DNA of 64,000 nucleotides from Christensenella hongkongensis (GCF_000981035.1 NZ_LAYJ01000102.1:1-64000); one strand, 5' to 3'; counted from the first letter of the stretch, positions 42,576 to 51,534 are shown. The notes: generated by a model from the sequence alone, not told the origin. Translations and numbers: made by a program.

Positions 42576-43286
42576 GTGAACGTAGCATTTTGTGACGACT
42601 GCAAGGAAAATATAACTTTATATACGGACATACTCAGTACGATCTGTGAAAAACACCGTATTGACCTGGATATTACCCCATATCTGAGCGGAAAGCAGAT
42701 GCTGTTTGAATTGAGCGACACAAAAGAGGAGCCGGACCTGATTTACCTTGACGTCGATATGCCCGGGATTAATGGCATAGAGACGGCAAACAGGCTTCGC
42801 GATAACGGAAGCGAAAGCGAGATCGTGTTTTTAACGTCGGCGACCTCACATAACGTCATCCTGCAAGCGTTTGACGTGGGCGCCTTCCACTATGTAGTCA
42901 AAGAGGAAACCAGCCGGGAGCAGTTTGAAAAAATATTTTTGAAGGCGTTTGAAAAATGCCGGAATAAAACGCGTGAAACGCTGATCTTTTCCTGCGCGGG
43001 AGAGATACGCAAGGTTTTTGTAAAGGATATCCATTATTTTGAGATACAAGGTCACTATATCAATGTATATTATGACAACACCAGCTTTGAGTTTTATTCC
43101 ACCTTCGGAAAGATAGAAAACATGCTGTATGATCACGGCTTTTTAAGAGCGCACCGTTCCTATATCGTATCGGTGGATAAAATCGCACGGATCAATATAG
43201 GGATGAAGGAAATAGAGCTTTCGAACGGGGAAAAGGTTCCCATCGGAAGGGTATATTTGAAGGCGGTAAAAGAGGCATGCAGCTGA
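42576..43286 (+). CDS. LytTR-family response regulator
   Basis: 236 residues, GTG start nine bases after AAGGAGA. The receiver domain has CDD (acid pocket), LIYLDVDMPGI with the phospho-Asp, FLTSAT and a conserved Lys in VVKEETS. The C-terminal LytTR domain includes KVFVKDIHYFEIQGHYINVYY and FLRAHRSYIVSVDKI. It binds direct-repeat DNA sites and usually controls extracellular or membrane functions. The closest kinase is the LytS-type protein at 40498. Confidence 0.9.
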   Translation: MNVAFCDDCKENITLYTDILSTICEKHRIDLDITPYLSGKQMLFELSDTKEEPDLIYLDVDMPGINGIETANRLRDNGSESEIVFLTSATSHNVILQAFDVGAFHYVVKEETSREQFEKIFLKAFEKCRNKTRETLIFSCAGEIRKVFVKDIHYFEIQGHYINVYYDNTSFEFYSTFGKIENMLYDHGFLRAHRSYIVSVDKIARINIGMKEIELSNGEKVPIGRVYLKAVKEACS

Positions 43287-43477
43287 ACCCGCAAGGTAAA
43301 AGGCGCGTATGCTCCCTGAAAATTTTAATCTGAAATATGCGGAGGGTTTCGAAAGTTTTGGTTTCGCGGACATTGGACGGGTTAATGTAATGTTGGCAGA
43401 GCGGCAAGCCGGTAAAGAAGAGGTCTGCCGGAGCTGCCGGAAAACATGAGAAAGAAACACAATGAAGGAGAAGCCAA

Positions 43478-43942
43478 ATGGGAAGCTTTGGAAACAGATT
43501 ATTTGCAGCAATCGGGCTGGAGCGCGTTCCGGTGGATGAAGCTTACGCATATGAACCGGAGCGGGAAGATTACGACGAACAGAAACAACCTGCCAAAAAA
43601 AGAAAGAAGAAGACGCAGAAAAGCGACGGCGATAATATAGTCAGGCTTTATGATTATGAGGCCAATATTATGATTTTCAGGCCGGAGCATTTTGAACAGG
43701 TCAATGATATTGTAGGCAACCTGGAACAAAATACGCAGGTGGTAATCAACCTTGACGATGCAAAGGAAGAAACGGCGCGCCGCATCGTTGATTTTGTCAG
43801 CGGGGCGTTGCTGGCGCTCAGGGGCAGCCTGTGCAGGGTATCGCAAAGCATATACGTCGCCACGACGGCAAATGTGTTTATTGAAACCAGCGGCAACATC
43901 GATTGCCCGTCAAACCTGGAAGAAGCTGCCGTCGCTGACTAA
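43478..43942 (+). CDS. sepF: Cell division protein SepF
   Basis: 154 residues after AAGGAG. The amphipathic N-terminus (MGSFGNRLFAAIGL) would bind the membrane, a charged linker follows, and the C-terminal SepF domain shows MIFRPEHFEQVNDIVGNLEQNTQVVINLDDAKEETARRIVDFVSGALLAL, continuing to IYVATTANVFI. SepF tethers FtsZ rings to the membrane in Gram-positive bacteria. It is alone here rather than in the usual ylm cluster. Confidence 0.93.
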   Translation: MGSFGNRLFAAIGLERVPVDEAYAYEPEREDYDEQKQPAKKRKKKTQKSDGDNIVRLYDYEANIMIFRPEHFEQVNDIVGNLEQNTQVVINLDDAKEETARRIVDFVSGALLALRGSLCRVSQSIYVATTANVFIETSGNIDCPSNLEEAAVAD

Positions 43943-43957
43943 AACGGAACGAATACC

Positions 43958-43988
43958 AAAGGCCCGCACACAAAACGTGCGGGCCTTT
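43958..43988 (+). terminator. Terminator after sepF
   Basis: AAAGGCCCGCAC pairs with GTGCGGGCCTTT around ACAAAAC. Both sides could terminate. Confidence 0.85.
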
Positions 43989-44063
43989 GCCGTTTGTGGA
44001 AATAGTATGTGATATCGTACAAAGGATTCAGTGCCGGGCGCATAAAACGCCTCCCTTCGGAGA

Positions 44064-44104
44064 CGCGCCGTACAGTTCAAAAAATCAAAACTGAGTACGG
44101 CGCG
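44064..44104. repeat. 10-bp perfect inverted repeat
   Basis: CGCGCCGTAC and GTACGGCGCG flank 21 A-rich bases, downstream of sepF and ~120 bases beyond the end of the GIY-YIG gene. There is no T-run. The purpose is unclear. Confidence 0.5.
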
Positions 44105-44227
44105 CTGCATCCGCCTATTCAAGCATAAGCGGCGCAACGTGGTCATGGCTTCTCAAGCTCCTCGGCGCGGCATCTTATGCGCTCGCCCGGTGGCCTTTTT
44201 GACACGGCAAAATCAACCGCCCGGAAT

Positions 44228-44488
44228 TTACGGGGGCGCGGCACGTTCGATGAGCGCAAGCTTTTCGCCGCGGGACAGCTGCTTGATTTCGTATTCGCGC
44301 CGCATGGCCGCCTGCTTGCTGTCGGCGCATTCCAGATAAACAAGCTTCACGGGCCGCCGCGCCTTGGTATATTTTGCGCCGTTCCCGCTTTTGTGGGCGT
44401 TCAGCCTTTTGCTTATGTCGTTTGTCCAACCGGTATACAGCGTGCCGTCTGCGCACAAAAGGATATAGATGCAGTTTTGCTTTTCCAT
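44228..44488 (-). CDS. GIY-YIG domain protein (UPF0213 type)
   Basis: 86 residues, the length of the small stand-alone GIY-YIG group. The domain begins CIYILLCADGTLYTGWTNDISKRLNAHKSGNGAKYTKARRPV, where YILLC and TGW carry the GIY-YIG tyrosines in the altered form used by UPF0213 (YhbQ-like) proteins. The catalytic Arg is in SKRL, and the later Glu is in AMRREYEIK. It may cut branched or damaged DNA. There is no operon partner. Confidence 0.9.
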   Translation of the reverse strand: MEKQNCIYILLCADGTLYTGWTNDISKRLNAHKSGNGAKYTKARRPVKLVYLECADSKQAAMRREYEIKQLSRGEKLALIERAAPP

Positions 44489-44724
44489 TCGGCTCCGTTC
44501 CGGCCCGGCTTAGGGCCTTTCTATCACAAATCATACCAAAATAAAAGGCCTGCCTCAAGCGCCGTTTTGCCGGGGACGCGTAAATGCGCTGCCATGGTGG
44601 GGGTTTAAAACGCTTACAGAAAAATCAGGTTTATCTCAGGAGGCGCTTACTGCTAAAATTAATTTGCTTTTGGCCGGGCGGGGGTGTTTACTAAAATAAA
44701 GAGAAATTGGCAAGGAGGCGGGAA

Positions 44725-45660
44725 ATGATACTCAGCGTAAGCAGGCGCACGGATATTCCGCGGTTTTATTTTGACTGGTTTTTGAACCGGCTAACGGAGG
44801 GCTATGCGCTTGTGCGAAATCCCATGAACTTTCATCAGGTGAGCAGGATAACGCTTTCGCCGGACGTAGTAGACTGCATTGTGTTCTGGACCAAAAATCC
44901 AAAGCCCATGCTGGAAAAACTTGACCGGATTGCCGCTTATCCTTACTATGTCCAGTTTACGATCAATCCCTACGGCAGGGAATTTGAAGGCAACCTTCCG
45001 GGAAAAAACGAGCTTGCCGATACGTTCAAACGCCTGTCGGAGCAGCTGGGCCCGGAGCGGACCGTTTGGCGTTACAGCCCGGTTCTCATCAACGAAACCT
45101 ATACGGAGGCGTTTCATGTCGATTTTTTTTCGATGCTTGCGGAGCGGCTTTCGGGCTATACGGAGCAGTGTAAGCTAAGCTTTATCGACCTGTATGCCAA
45201 AATCAAAAAACGGATGGCTGCGCTTGGCGTGGGAGAGATTCCGCAGGAACAGAAAAACCGGCTTGCACAGCAGTTTTTCAAAATCGCGGCTGGGCAGGGT
45301 ATTGCGGTTTCCGCGTGCGGAACCATCGACCTTGCGGCAGCGGGCGTGCCGCCCGCAAAATGTATTGACGACGCGCTTATTTCGCGTATCACGGGGTATC
45401 CCTTCCATTTGAAAAAAGATCCCGGTCAGCGCGGGGACTGCTATTGTGTTTCCAGTGTGGATATCGGCGCGTACGACACCTGCGGCAATGGCTGCGCTTA
45501 CTGTTATGCCAATGATTCCGGGCAGGCCGTAACGCGTAACTGCAAACAGTACGATCCCGCTTCGCCGCTTTTGTGCGGAAGCCTGATGCAAGGGGATAAA
45601 GTTATGGAACGCGCGGTGAAATCATGGAAGGAAAAGCAGACGCAAATGCGGCTTTTTTGA
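44725..45660 (+). CDS. DUF1848 family protein (radical SAM-like)
   Basis: 311 residues from the ATG at 44725 after AAGGAGG. ILSVSRRTDIPRFYFDWF, RNPMNFHQVSRITLSPDVVDCIVFWTKNPKPML and QFTINPYGREFEGNLP are hallmarks of DUF1848. The C-terminal CGNGCAYCYAN, with an earlier CYCVSSVDIGAYDTC, looks like a metal or FeS-binding site. The family is distantly related to radical SAM proteins such as spore photoproduct lyase. Its reaction is unknown. It is the last gene before the large regulatory region. Confidence 0.85.
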   Translation: MILSVSRRTDIPRFYFDWFLNRLTEGYALVRNPMNFHQVSRITLSPDVVDCIVFWTKNPKPMLEKLDRIAAYPYYVQFTINPYGREFEGNLPGKNELADTFKRLSEQLGPERTVWRYSPVLINETYTEAFHVDFFSMLAERLSGYTEQCKLSFIDLYAKIKKRMAALGVGEIPQEQKNRLAQQFFKIAAGQGIAVSACGTIDLAAAGVPPAKCIDDALISRITGYPFHLKKDPGQRGDCYCVSSVDIGAYDTCGNGCAYCYANDSGQAVTRNCKQYDPASPLLCGSLMQGDKVMERAVKSWKEKQTQMRLF

Positions 45661-45723
45661 CTGGTTTCAGGATTTCTGCGCCCCGGACATATTTTCGGCG
45701 GCTTTGCAGACGTGCCGCATTGG

Positions 45724-45736
45724 TGTGAACGTTCCC
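45724..45736 (+). promoter_or_regulatory. LacI-type operator, upstream copy
   Basis: TGTGAACGTTCCC. Its exact reverse complement is at 46045-46057, on the other side of the promoter. GAACGTTC with a central CG is typical of LacI-family sites; the LacI gene of the operon at 53788 is the likely binder. Confidence 0.6.
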
Positions 45737-45739
45737 CTA

Positions 45740-45890
45740 ATCAGTGCCGGTTTTTAACGAACCGGGACGACAAAATATCAAAAATCGATTCGTTTGCCTT
45801 TAAAAAGCATGCTCTCGAAATAATTCCAATGGATGAAATATATTTCTTACAATTTGAATTGCGAAATATATTTCCAAAATAAAAAATTAT
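45740..45890 (+). other. AT-rich gap, possible LytTR relic
   Basis: A frame ending at 45882 reads ALEIIPMDEIYFLQFELRNIF, similar to the end of a LytTR DNA-binding domain, but no start or other conserved block is present. It may be a relic or chance. Otherwise nothing is seen. Confidence 0.2.
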
Positions 45891-45891
45891 C

Positions 45892-45920
45892 TTGACTTTG
45901 CGCCCTGATGCAATTATTGT
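45892..45920 (+). promoter_or_regulatory. Promoter of the first rhamnulokinase operon
   Basis: TTGACT (45892-45897), 17 bases, TATTGT (45915-45920). The predicted start near 45927 leaves a leader of about 335 bases before the kinase. Confidence 0.6.
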
Positions 45921-46044
45921 ATTAAAAAAGAGACACGGAAACAATCCAGAAAATTCTTACACATAAAAAGCAACCGAATTCGATTTTACATACGGCGTTC
46001 CCAAAACAGGGAAAAACCGCCGGTGTTTTAAAAATTCGAAATGT

Positions 46045-46057
46045 GGGAACGTTCACA
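46045..46057 (+). promoter_or_regulatory. LacI-type operator, downstream copy
   Basis: GGGAACGTTCACA, inverted exact copy of 45724-45736. Located ~125 bases into the predicted transcript, suited to roadblock or DNA looping. Confidence 0.6.
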
Positions 46058-46095
46058 GAATTTGTGGAAAAGCGGCTTCAGGATACTGTCAGAAT

Positions 46096-46215
46096 CTGAA
46101 CGCAAAAATACACATTTTCGTTCAGTCAGAATTTTATGGTAATCAATTTATTTTTGATTGAAAACGCCTGAACAGGCGTTTTTTTTTGCCCTTTTTTCGG
46201 GAACGAAAATGTGTA
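46096..46215 (+). promoter_or_regulatory. Leader with long-range pairing and competing hairpin
   Basis: TACACATTTTCGTTC (46109-46123) is perfectly complementary to GAACGAAAATGTGTA (46201-46215), enclosing the terminator hairpin. CTGAACG (46096-46102) can instead pair with CGTTCAG (46119-46125), using part of the same bases. Mutually exclusive folds of this kind suggest RNA-level control. Confidence 0.5.
46162..46187 (+). terminator. Terminator within the rhamnulokinase leader
   Basis: AAACGCCTG-AA-CAGGCGTTT followed by more T residues. It lies ~76 bases before the rhamnulokinase start, downstream of the likely promoter, so it would act as an attenuator unless a promoter lies closer. Confidence 0.85.
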
Positions 46216-46263
46216 CGCTGTCAGTCAGGTTACAAAAAAGCGTTTTGTTTGGGGGAAGCGGCA

Positions 46264-47760
46264 ATGGCGAAACAAAAATATCTGGTGCTCGATTTTGGCG
46301 CGAGCCACGGAAGATGTATTGTGGCGAAATATGACGGCGAAAGCTTTGAAATGGAGACTGTGCACGAATTTGACAATATTCCGGTAAGGTTTGCGGGAAC
46401 CCTTTATTGGGATGTGCTGCGCCTTGCGAATGAAGCCAAAACAGGGATCAAGGCGGCATATCAAAGGCACCGGGATCTTTGCTCGGTTGGAATCGATACC
46501 TGGGGCTGCGATTTTGGATATCTGGACAAATGCGGACGGCTGCTGGAAAATCCGGTCAATTACAGGGACGAAGCGCGTTATATCTACAAAAAAGAACTGG
46601 ACGAGACGTTTGGAGAATACGAAATTTTTAAGCTCGGCGGCACAAATACCAATAACATTATGGGCCTTTACGAGCTGTACGCGCAAAAGCAGCAGGATGC
46701 AAGCGCGCTATGCGCGGCAGAGCGGCTGCTTATGATGCCGGACCTTTTGAATTATAACCTTACAGGCGTTGCAGTAAATGAATATACGAACGCGACCATG
46801 ACGCTGATGGTGGATCAGGAAAACAAGCAATGGGAAAAACGGTTTTTTGAGCGCCTTGGGCTGCCGCAGCATATCTGCAGGGAAATCCTGCAGCCGGGTA
46901 CGCTGATTGGCGAAATACAGCCGGGCGTTGCACGTGAATACGAGGTTCCGCAGCTACCGGTTGTCGCCGTGGCGACACACGATACCGCAAGCGCGATGGC
47001 GGGCGTGCCGGTCAGCGCAGAGCAGACGCAGGACTGGGCGTATATCAGCCTTGGAACATGGGCGATCTTTGGCGTCGAAGGGAATACGATCCACCGGGAC
47101 AGGAGAACCTTTGAGCTGGGCTTTGCCAACCAGGGCGGCTGCGAAGGCAAAACAAATCTTGTAAACCTCTTCACCGGCTTGTGGGTGATTCAGGAATGCC
47201 ACAAACGCTGGAGCGAAGAAGCGGGCAGGAAGCTCAAATGGGACGAGGTAATCGATGCGGCGCAAAAAGCCGGGGGCGGCAGGGCGTTTATCGACCTTGA
47301 CGCGGAGGAATTTGCACATCCAAATCCCAATATGCCGCTGCGGATACAGGAGTACCAGAAAAAGCGCGGCGGTTATGTGCCGCAGGGCATGGGAGAGGTC
47401 GCGCGGTGCGTGTACGACAGTCTTGTGCTTGCCATCAAATATTGCGGCCTTGCGATTGAGCGGATCACAGGAAAAAAACTGGAATTGCTTCATGTGGTCG
47501 GCGGAGGCTCCAAAAGCAGTGTTTTATGCCAGTGGATTGCGGATGCGATTGGCGTGCACGTAAAAGCGGGGCCTGCGGAAACAACGTCGGTTGGGAACCT
47601 GCTGATGCAGATGAAGGGTCTTGGACATATCGGCTCGCTGCAGGAGGGAAGGCAAATCGCCGCGCGTTCGGCGGACACAAAGGATTATTATCCTGCCAAA
47701 GGCGGCGGCTGGGACGATCTATTTGAACGTTATATGAAGGCAGTGGGGAAAACAATATGA
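46264..47760 (+). CDS. rhaB: Rhamnulokinase family FGGY kinase, first copy
   Basis: 498 residues from the ATG at 46264, six bases after GGGGGAAG; the open frame extends into the leader. Motifs: LVLDFGASHGRCIVAKYDG (phosphate-1), [46 protein letters not shown] and LHVVGGGSKSSVLCQWIADA. This is the RhaB branch of the FGGY family, which phosphorylates L-rhamnulose or related ketoses. A second, more typical RhaB is at 61051, so this one may prefer a different deoxysugar. It overlaps the isomerase-like gene (ATGA). Confidence 0.85.
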   Translation: MAKQKYLVLDFGASHGRCIVAKYDGESFEMETVHEFDNIPVRFAGTLYWDVLRLANEAKTGIKAAYQRHRDLCSVGIDTWGCDFGYLDKCGRLLENPVNYRDEARYIYKKELDETFGEYEIFKLGGTNTNNIMGLYELYAQKQQDASALCAAERLLMMPDLLNYNLTGVAVNEYTNATMTLMVDQENKQWEKRFFERLGLPQHICREILQPGTLIGEIQPGVAREYEVPQLPVVAVATHDTASAMAGVPVSAEQTQDWAYISLGTWAIFGVEGNTIHRDRRTFELGFANQGGCEGKTNLVNLFTGLWVIQECHKRWSEEAGRKLKWDEVIDAAQKAGGGRAFIDLDAEEFAHPNPNMPLRIQEYQKKRGGYVPQGMGEVARCVYDSLVLAIKYCGLAIERITGKKLELLHVVGGGSKSSVLCQWIADAIGVHVKAGPAETTSVGNLLMQMKGLGHIGSLQEGRQIAARSADTKDYYPAKGGGWDDLFERYMKAVGKTI

Positions 47761-48929
47761 AACAGTCGCCTGAATTATACCTTGTACTCGATAACTGTTT
47801 TGCGATCAAGCGCTGGGTAAGGCCTGCTGAATGGATGCGCGTGGCAAAGGAAATCGGTTTCTCCTACGTGCAGGCCAGTACGGACAACGAAATGGATCCG
47901 TTGTTCTCTACGGAAGGTTATATGGACGAGTGGTTCCGGGAAGTGGAAAAGGCGCAGCGGGAAACAGGCGTTACGGTCGCCAACTTTTTCACCGGCTACC
48001 AAACCTACCGTACCATAGGCCTTGCGCACCACAACGCGGGTATGGCGGAGCACCTCAAACAAAACTGGATATTCGAGCTGATGCGGCGTGCAAAAGGCCT
48101 TGGGGCAAAGGGCCTTGGCTTTAGCTTCTGGGCGATACCCGAGGCGGCGATGCAGCAGCCGGATGAATATAAAAAGCGCGAAGGACAGATCATACGCATC
48201 ATGCAGGAAATAGCCGCTTATGCCCGGCAGATTGGCGGGTTTGAAGTAAGCTTCGAGCAAATGTACGTACCCTACCAGCCGCCCTTTACCATTGGACAGA
48301 CGGAACGGTATTTACAGCGCGTCTATGAAGCGAATGGGAATCCGGCCTATGTCACGCTGGATACGGGGCATATGATCGGTCAGGCAAAATACCAAAAGCC
48401 CACGCGTGAACAGCTTGTGGAAAGCTTTGGTAAAGAGCGGCCCGGCATATGGCTGGGCAGCGACAGGCAGTACGCGCAGTGGCAAAGCTTTCGCAAGAGC
48501 GGCGATTACGAGAGGGGCGCGGACGAAATCCTTTCCGGCATGGAGGAATACGGGTACCTGTTTGCAGGCCCGGAGGATACGGACGAATACGAGTGGTTCC
48601 GCAGGCTCGCAAAATATTCGCCGATCGTGCATATGCAGCAGACGGACGGCGTAACCGCGGGGCACGTTTCATTTACGCCAAAGGCCAATAAAACGGGCAT
48701 CATTACTGGAGAACGCCTGCTCTCAGCAATCGCGGAATCCTATGCCCGCGAGGATGAAATCATGCCCCCGGCAGAAAAGATTTATCTCAGCTTTGAGCTT
48801 TTTTATTCCAATATGGCGACCAAATACAGCATTTTCGAGCAGCTTCGCGAGACGCTTGCGTACTGGCGCAGGTTCATCCCGAGGGATGGGATCACACTTG
48901 CCGAAGCGCTCAAAAATAGAAAGGCATAA
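47757..48929 (+). CDS. TIM-barrel sugar isomerase/epimerase-like protein
   Basis: 390 residues, coupled to the kinase by a four-base overlap. AP-endonuclease-2-type barrel (PF01261): EIGFSYVQASTDNEMD at ~31-46, VSFEQMYVPYQP at ~164-175 and YVTLDTGHMIGQ at ~200-211 carry likely metal ligands (Glu, Asp, His). GVTAGHVSFTP follows in the C-terminal part. The reaction is probably aldose-ketose or C2/C3 epimer exchange on the substrate or product of the kinase. It is longer than the usual 270-300 residue members. Exact substrate not recognised. Confidence 0.78.
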   Translation: MKQSPELYLVLDNCFAIKRWVRPAEWMRVAKEIGFSYVQASTDNEMDPLFSTEGYMDEWFREVEKAQRETGVTVANFFTGYQTYRTIGLAHHNAGMAEHLKQNWIFELMRRAKGLGAKGLGFSFWAIPEAAMQQPDEYKKREGQIIRIMQEIAAYARQIGGFEVSFEQMYVPYQPPFTIGQTERYLQRVYEANGNPAYVTLDTGHMIGQAKYQKPTREQLVESFGKERPGIWLGSDRQYAQWQSFRKSGDYERGADEILSGMEEYGYLFAGPEDTDEYEWFRRLAKYSPIVHMQQTDGVTAGHVSFTPKANKTGIITGERLLSAIAESYAREDEIMPPAEKIYLSFELFYSNMATKYSIFEQLRETLAYWRRFIPRDGITLAEALKNRKA

Positions 48930-49008
48930 CAGGAAGGGGAAGTCCTTCCGGAAAGTTTATAGGTACCTTTTCAAAAATCTAAATCGAGGGTGAAGGAGAA
49001 TTTCAGGA

Positions 49009-50502
49009 ATGAGTAGGGAAGAGTTGATCCGTCTGAAACACGTGAGCAAAACGTTTCCGGGCGTGAAAGCGCTGCAGGATATTTCCTTTGGGATCAATAA
49101 AGGAGAAGTACACGCTTTGCTTGGCGAGAACGGCGCGGGGAAGTCCACGCTGATCAAAATACTGGCGGGTACTTACGAACCGGACGAGGGCTCGGAGGTC
49201 TATATCGAAACCGAAAAAGTGACGAGCCTTACGCCAATCACCGCGGTCAAAAAGGGAATCGCGGTCACTTATCAGGATTTTTCACTGTTTCCAAACCTGA
49301 CGGTTGCGGAAAACATCGCGATCAGCGGGGTGATCGAGGAAGGGAAAAAAACTGTTAACTGGAAGGCGCTCAAAAAAACGGCGCAGGCGGCGCTTGACAA
49401 AATCGGCGGAGGAATCAGCGTAGACGCGCGGCTTGGAAGCTATTCCGTAGCAAAGCAACAGCTTGTAGCAATCGCGCGTGCGCTCGTGTACGACGCAAAG
49501 CTCATTATTCTGGACGAACCGACCTCGTCGCTTTCGTCCTCAGAGGTACAGCTTTTATTCGATATCATAGATGGCCTCAAGAAAAAAGGCATGGCCGTGC
49601 TTTTCATCAGCCATAAGCTTGACGAAGTGTTCCAGATCGCCGACAGAATGACGATCATGCGCGACGGGCAGTATATGGGAACCTACGAAACAGGGGATAT
49701 GGACAGGCGTAAGGTCATATCCCTTATGGTAGGCCGAAACGTGGAATTTGAGCGTACGGGTACTACGTCCGCAACAGACGTGCCGCTGCTCGAGGTAAAG
49801 AGCCTTTCCAGAAGGGGAAATTATAAGGATATCAGCTTTACCCTGCATAAGGGTGAGATACTTGGTATCACGGGGCTTGTGGGCGCGGGACGGACGGAAA
49901 TGTGCGAGACGCTGTTCGGCCTTTCGAAAGCAGACAGCGGGCAGGTCATCCTCAATGGAAAAAAGGTGTCGTTTTCAAATTCCAGCGAGGCTGTAAAGGA
50001 AGGCTTTGCGTTCGTGCCGGAAAGCCGGCAGACGGAAGGGCTGGTGCTCGAGAACAATGTGGAAGAAAATATAACGATCAATATTCTGGACCAGCTGGTC
50101 GGCAAGCTCAGTATCGTGGATAAAAAGCAGCGAAGTGAAAAGGCGAAGGAGTATATCAATATGCTCAACGTAAAGCCGCCCTATCCGGAGATGCAGGTGT
50201 CAAAGCTGTCCGGCGGGAACCAGCAAAAGATTGTAATTGCAAAATGGGTAGCAACGCATCCCAGGGTAATGGTGATCGACGAGCCAACCAACGGCGTAGA
50301 CGTCGGGGCCAAGCAGGACATCCACAACATCCTGCGCGAGCTTGCCGCACAGGGAATCGGCGTGATCATGATTTCTTCAGACCTGCCGGAAATACTGGCG
50401 GTGTCAGACCGGATACTTGTCATGAGAAGAGGGCACATCGTCGCCGAGTTCAATGGTGACGACGCCACGCAGGAACTGATCATGAATGAAGCAATTCTGT
50501 AA
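49009..50502 (+). CDS. Rhamnose-type ABC transporter ATPase (RhaT-like)
   Basis: 497 residues, ATG after AAGGAGA. Two ATPase domains: GENGAGKST and LIILDEPTSSLS; then GLVGAGRTE, LSGGNQQK and VMVIDEPTNGVD. This matches the RbsA/RhaT arrangement. It pairs with the two permeases and the binding protein that follow in the order ATPase, permease, permease, binding protein, the rhaTPQS-like order. The linked rhamnulokinase supports a rhamnose-type cargo. Confidence 0.9.
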   Translation: MSREELIRLKHVSKTFPGVKALQDISFGINKGEVHALLGENGAGKSTLIKILAGTYEPDEGSEVYIETEKVTSLTPITAVKKGIAVTYQDFSLFPNLTVAENIAISGVIEEGKKTVNWKALKKTAQAALDKIGGGISVDARLGSYSVAKQQLVAIARALVYDAKLIILDEPTSSLSSSEVQLLFDIIDGLKKKGMAVLFISHKLDEVFQIADRMTIMRDGQYMGTYETGDMDRRKVISLMVGRNVEFERTGTTSATDVPLLEVKSLSRRGNYKDISFTLHKGEILGITGLVGAGRTEMCETLFGLSKADSGQVILNGKKVSFSNSSEAVKEGFAFVPESRQTEGLVLENNVEENITINILDQLVGKLSIVDKKQRSEKAKEYINMLNVKPPYPEMQVSKLSGGNQQKIVIAKWVATHPRVMVIDEPTNGVDVGAKQDIHNILRELAAQGIGVIMISSDLPEILAVSDRILVMRRGHIVAEFNGDDATQELIMNEAIL

Positions 50503-50526
50503 GCAAAACGATTGTGGGTGATTACT

Positions 50527-51534
50527 ATGAATAATGTAAAAAAAGTACTAAAGACAAAAGAAGGAATGCTGCTGGGCATCATTATTATCATCGTAGCAGT
50601 TATTTCAATCGTAAATCCGGTTTTCTGGAGACTGGATAACCTGATGGACATCCTCAAAAACTGCGTTGTGCTGGGCATACTGTCCTGCGGAATGCTGCTT
50701 GTGGTGCTCACCGGCGGCATCGACGTATCCGTAGGCGCGGTCACCGCGGCGTGCGCGTGTATTGTGGGGACGTTCCTCATGCAGGTTTCGGATAATATTT
50801 TCCTGGCGCTGCTTGTGGGGGTGGGCGCAGGCGCGCTGATGGGGCTCGCCAACGGACTGCTCGTAGCGCGGTTGCAGATTCCTCCTATTGTAGCCACGCT
50901 GGGCACGTTCAACATCATAAACGGCATCGTAAAATATGCAACGAACGGTACCTGGATCACAGGTATCCCCCAGAATTTTATCGATTTTGGGCAAATCAGC
51001 TTTTTCAATACCACGGTGGACGGCGTTACAAAGCCGGTCGGCCTGCCCATACAGGTGGTGTTCCTGATCGTTGTGGCGGTCGTCACCTGGGCGCTTCTGA
51101 AATACACCCGTTTTGGCAGGAGCGTTTACGCGGTGGGCGGTAGCCGGGATTCGGCGCAGCGCATCGGCTATAACATCAAAAAGACGGAGACGCTGCTGTA
51201 TATGTACCTTGGCGCGCTCGCGGGAGTTGCGGCGCTGGTGCACACGTCCATTTACCGCCAGGTGGATCCCAATTCCTTCGCAGGATTCGAAATACAGGTC
51301 GTTGCGACCGTGGTAATCGGCGGAACCAACATCCAGGGCGGTTACGGCTCCGTATTTGGGGCGATCCTTGGCGTGGTGTTCATGACGATCCTGAACAACG
51401 GCCTGATCCTGATGCGTATCCCAACCTTCTGGCAGCAGATCGTGGTCGGGATCATCATCGTGGTCGCGGTCAGTATCGACGCGATCAGCAGGTACAACAC
51501 CGAAAAGAACCGCCGCAAGGTCGACGTGGCGTAA
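50527..51534 (+). CDS. Rhamnose-type ABC permease, first of two
   Basis: 335 residues from the ATG at 50527; a GTG at 50512 is possible. About nine helices. LTGGIDVSVGAVTAACACIVG and VIGGTNIQGGYGSVFGAILGVVF are the RbsC-type signatures. It makes half of the channel. A basic tail (RYNTEKNRRKVDVA) ends the protein. Confidence 0.9.
   Translation: MNNVKKVLKTKEGMLLGIIIIIVAVISIVNPVFWRLDNLMDILKNCVVLGILSCGMLLVVLTGGIDVSVGAVTAACACIVGTFLMQVSDNIFLALLVGVGAGALMGLANGLLVARLQIPPIVATLGTFNIINGIVKYATNGTWITGIPQNFIDFGQISFFNTTVDGVTKPVGLPIQVVFLIVVAVVTWALLKYTRFGRSVYAVGGSRDSAQRIGYNIKKTETLLYMYLGALAGVAALVHTSIYRQVDPNSFAGFEIQVVATVVIGGTNIQGGYGSVFGAILGVVFMTILNNGLILMRIPTFWQQIVVGIIIVVAVSIDAISRYNTEKNRRKVDVA

Noticed and set aside
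46186-46263. Longer start for the first rhamnulokinase
   Set aside because: It would begin inside the leader terminator; the ATG at 46264 has a good ribosome site and begins the conserved fold.
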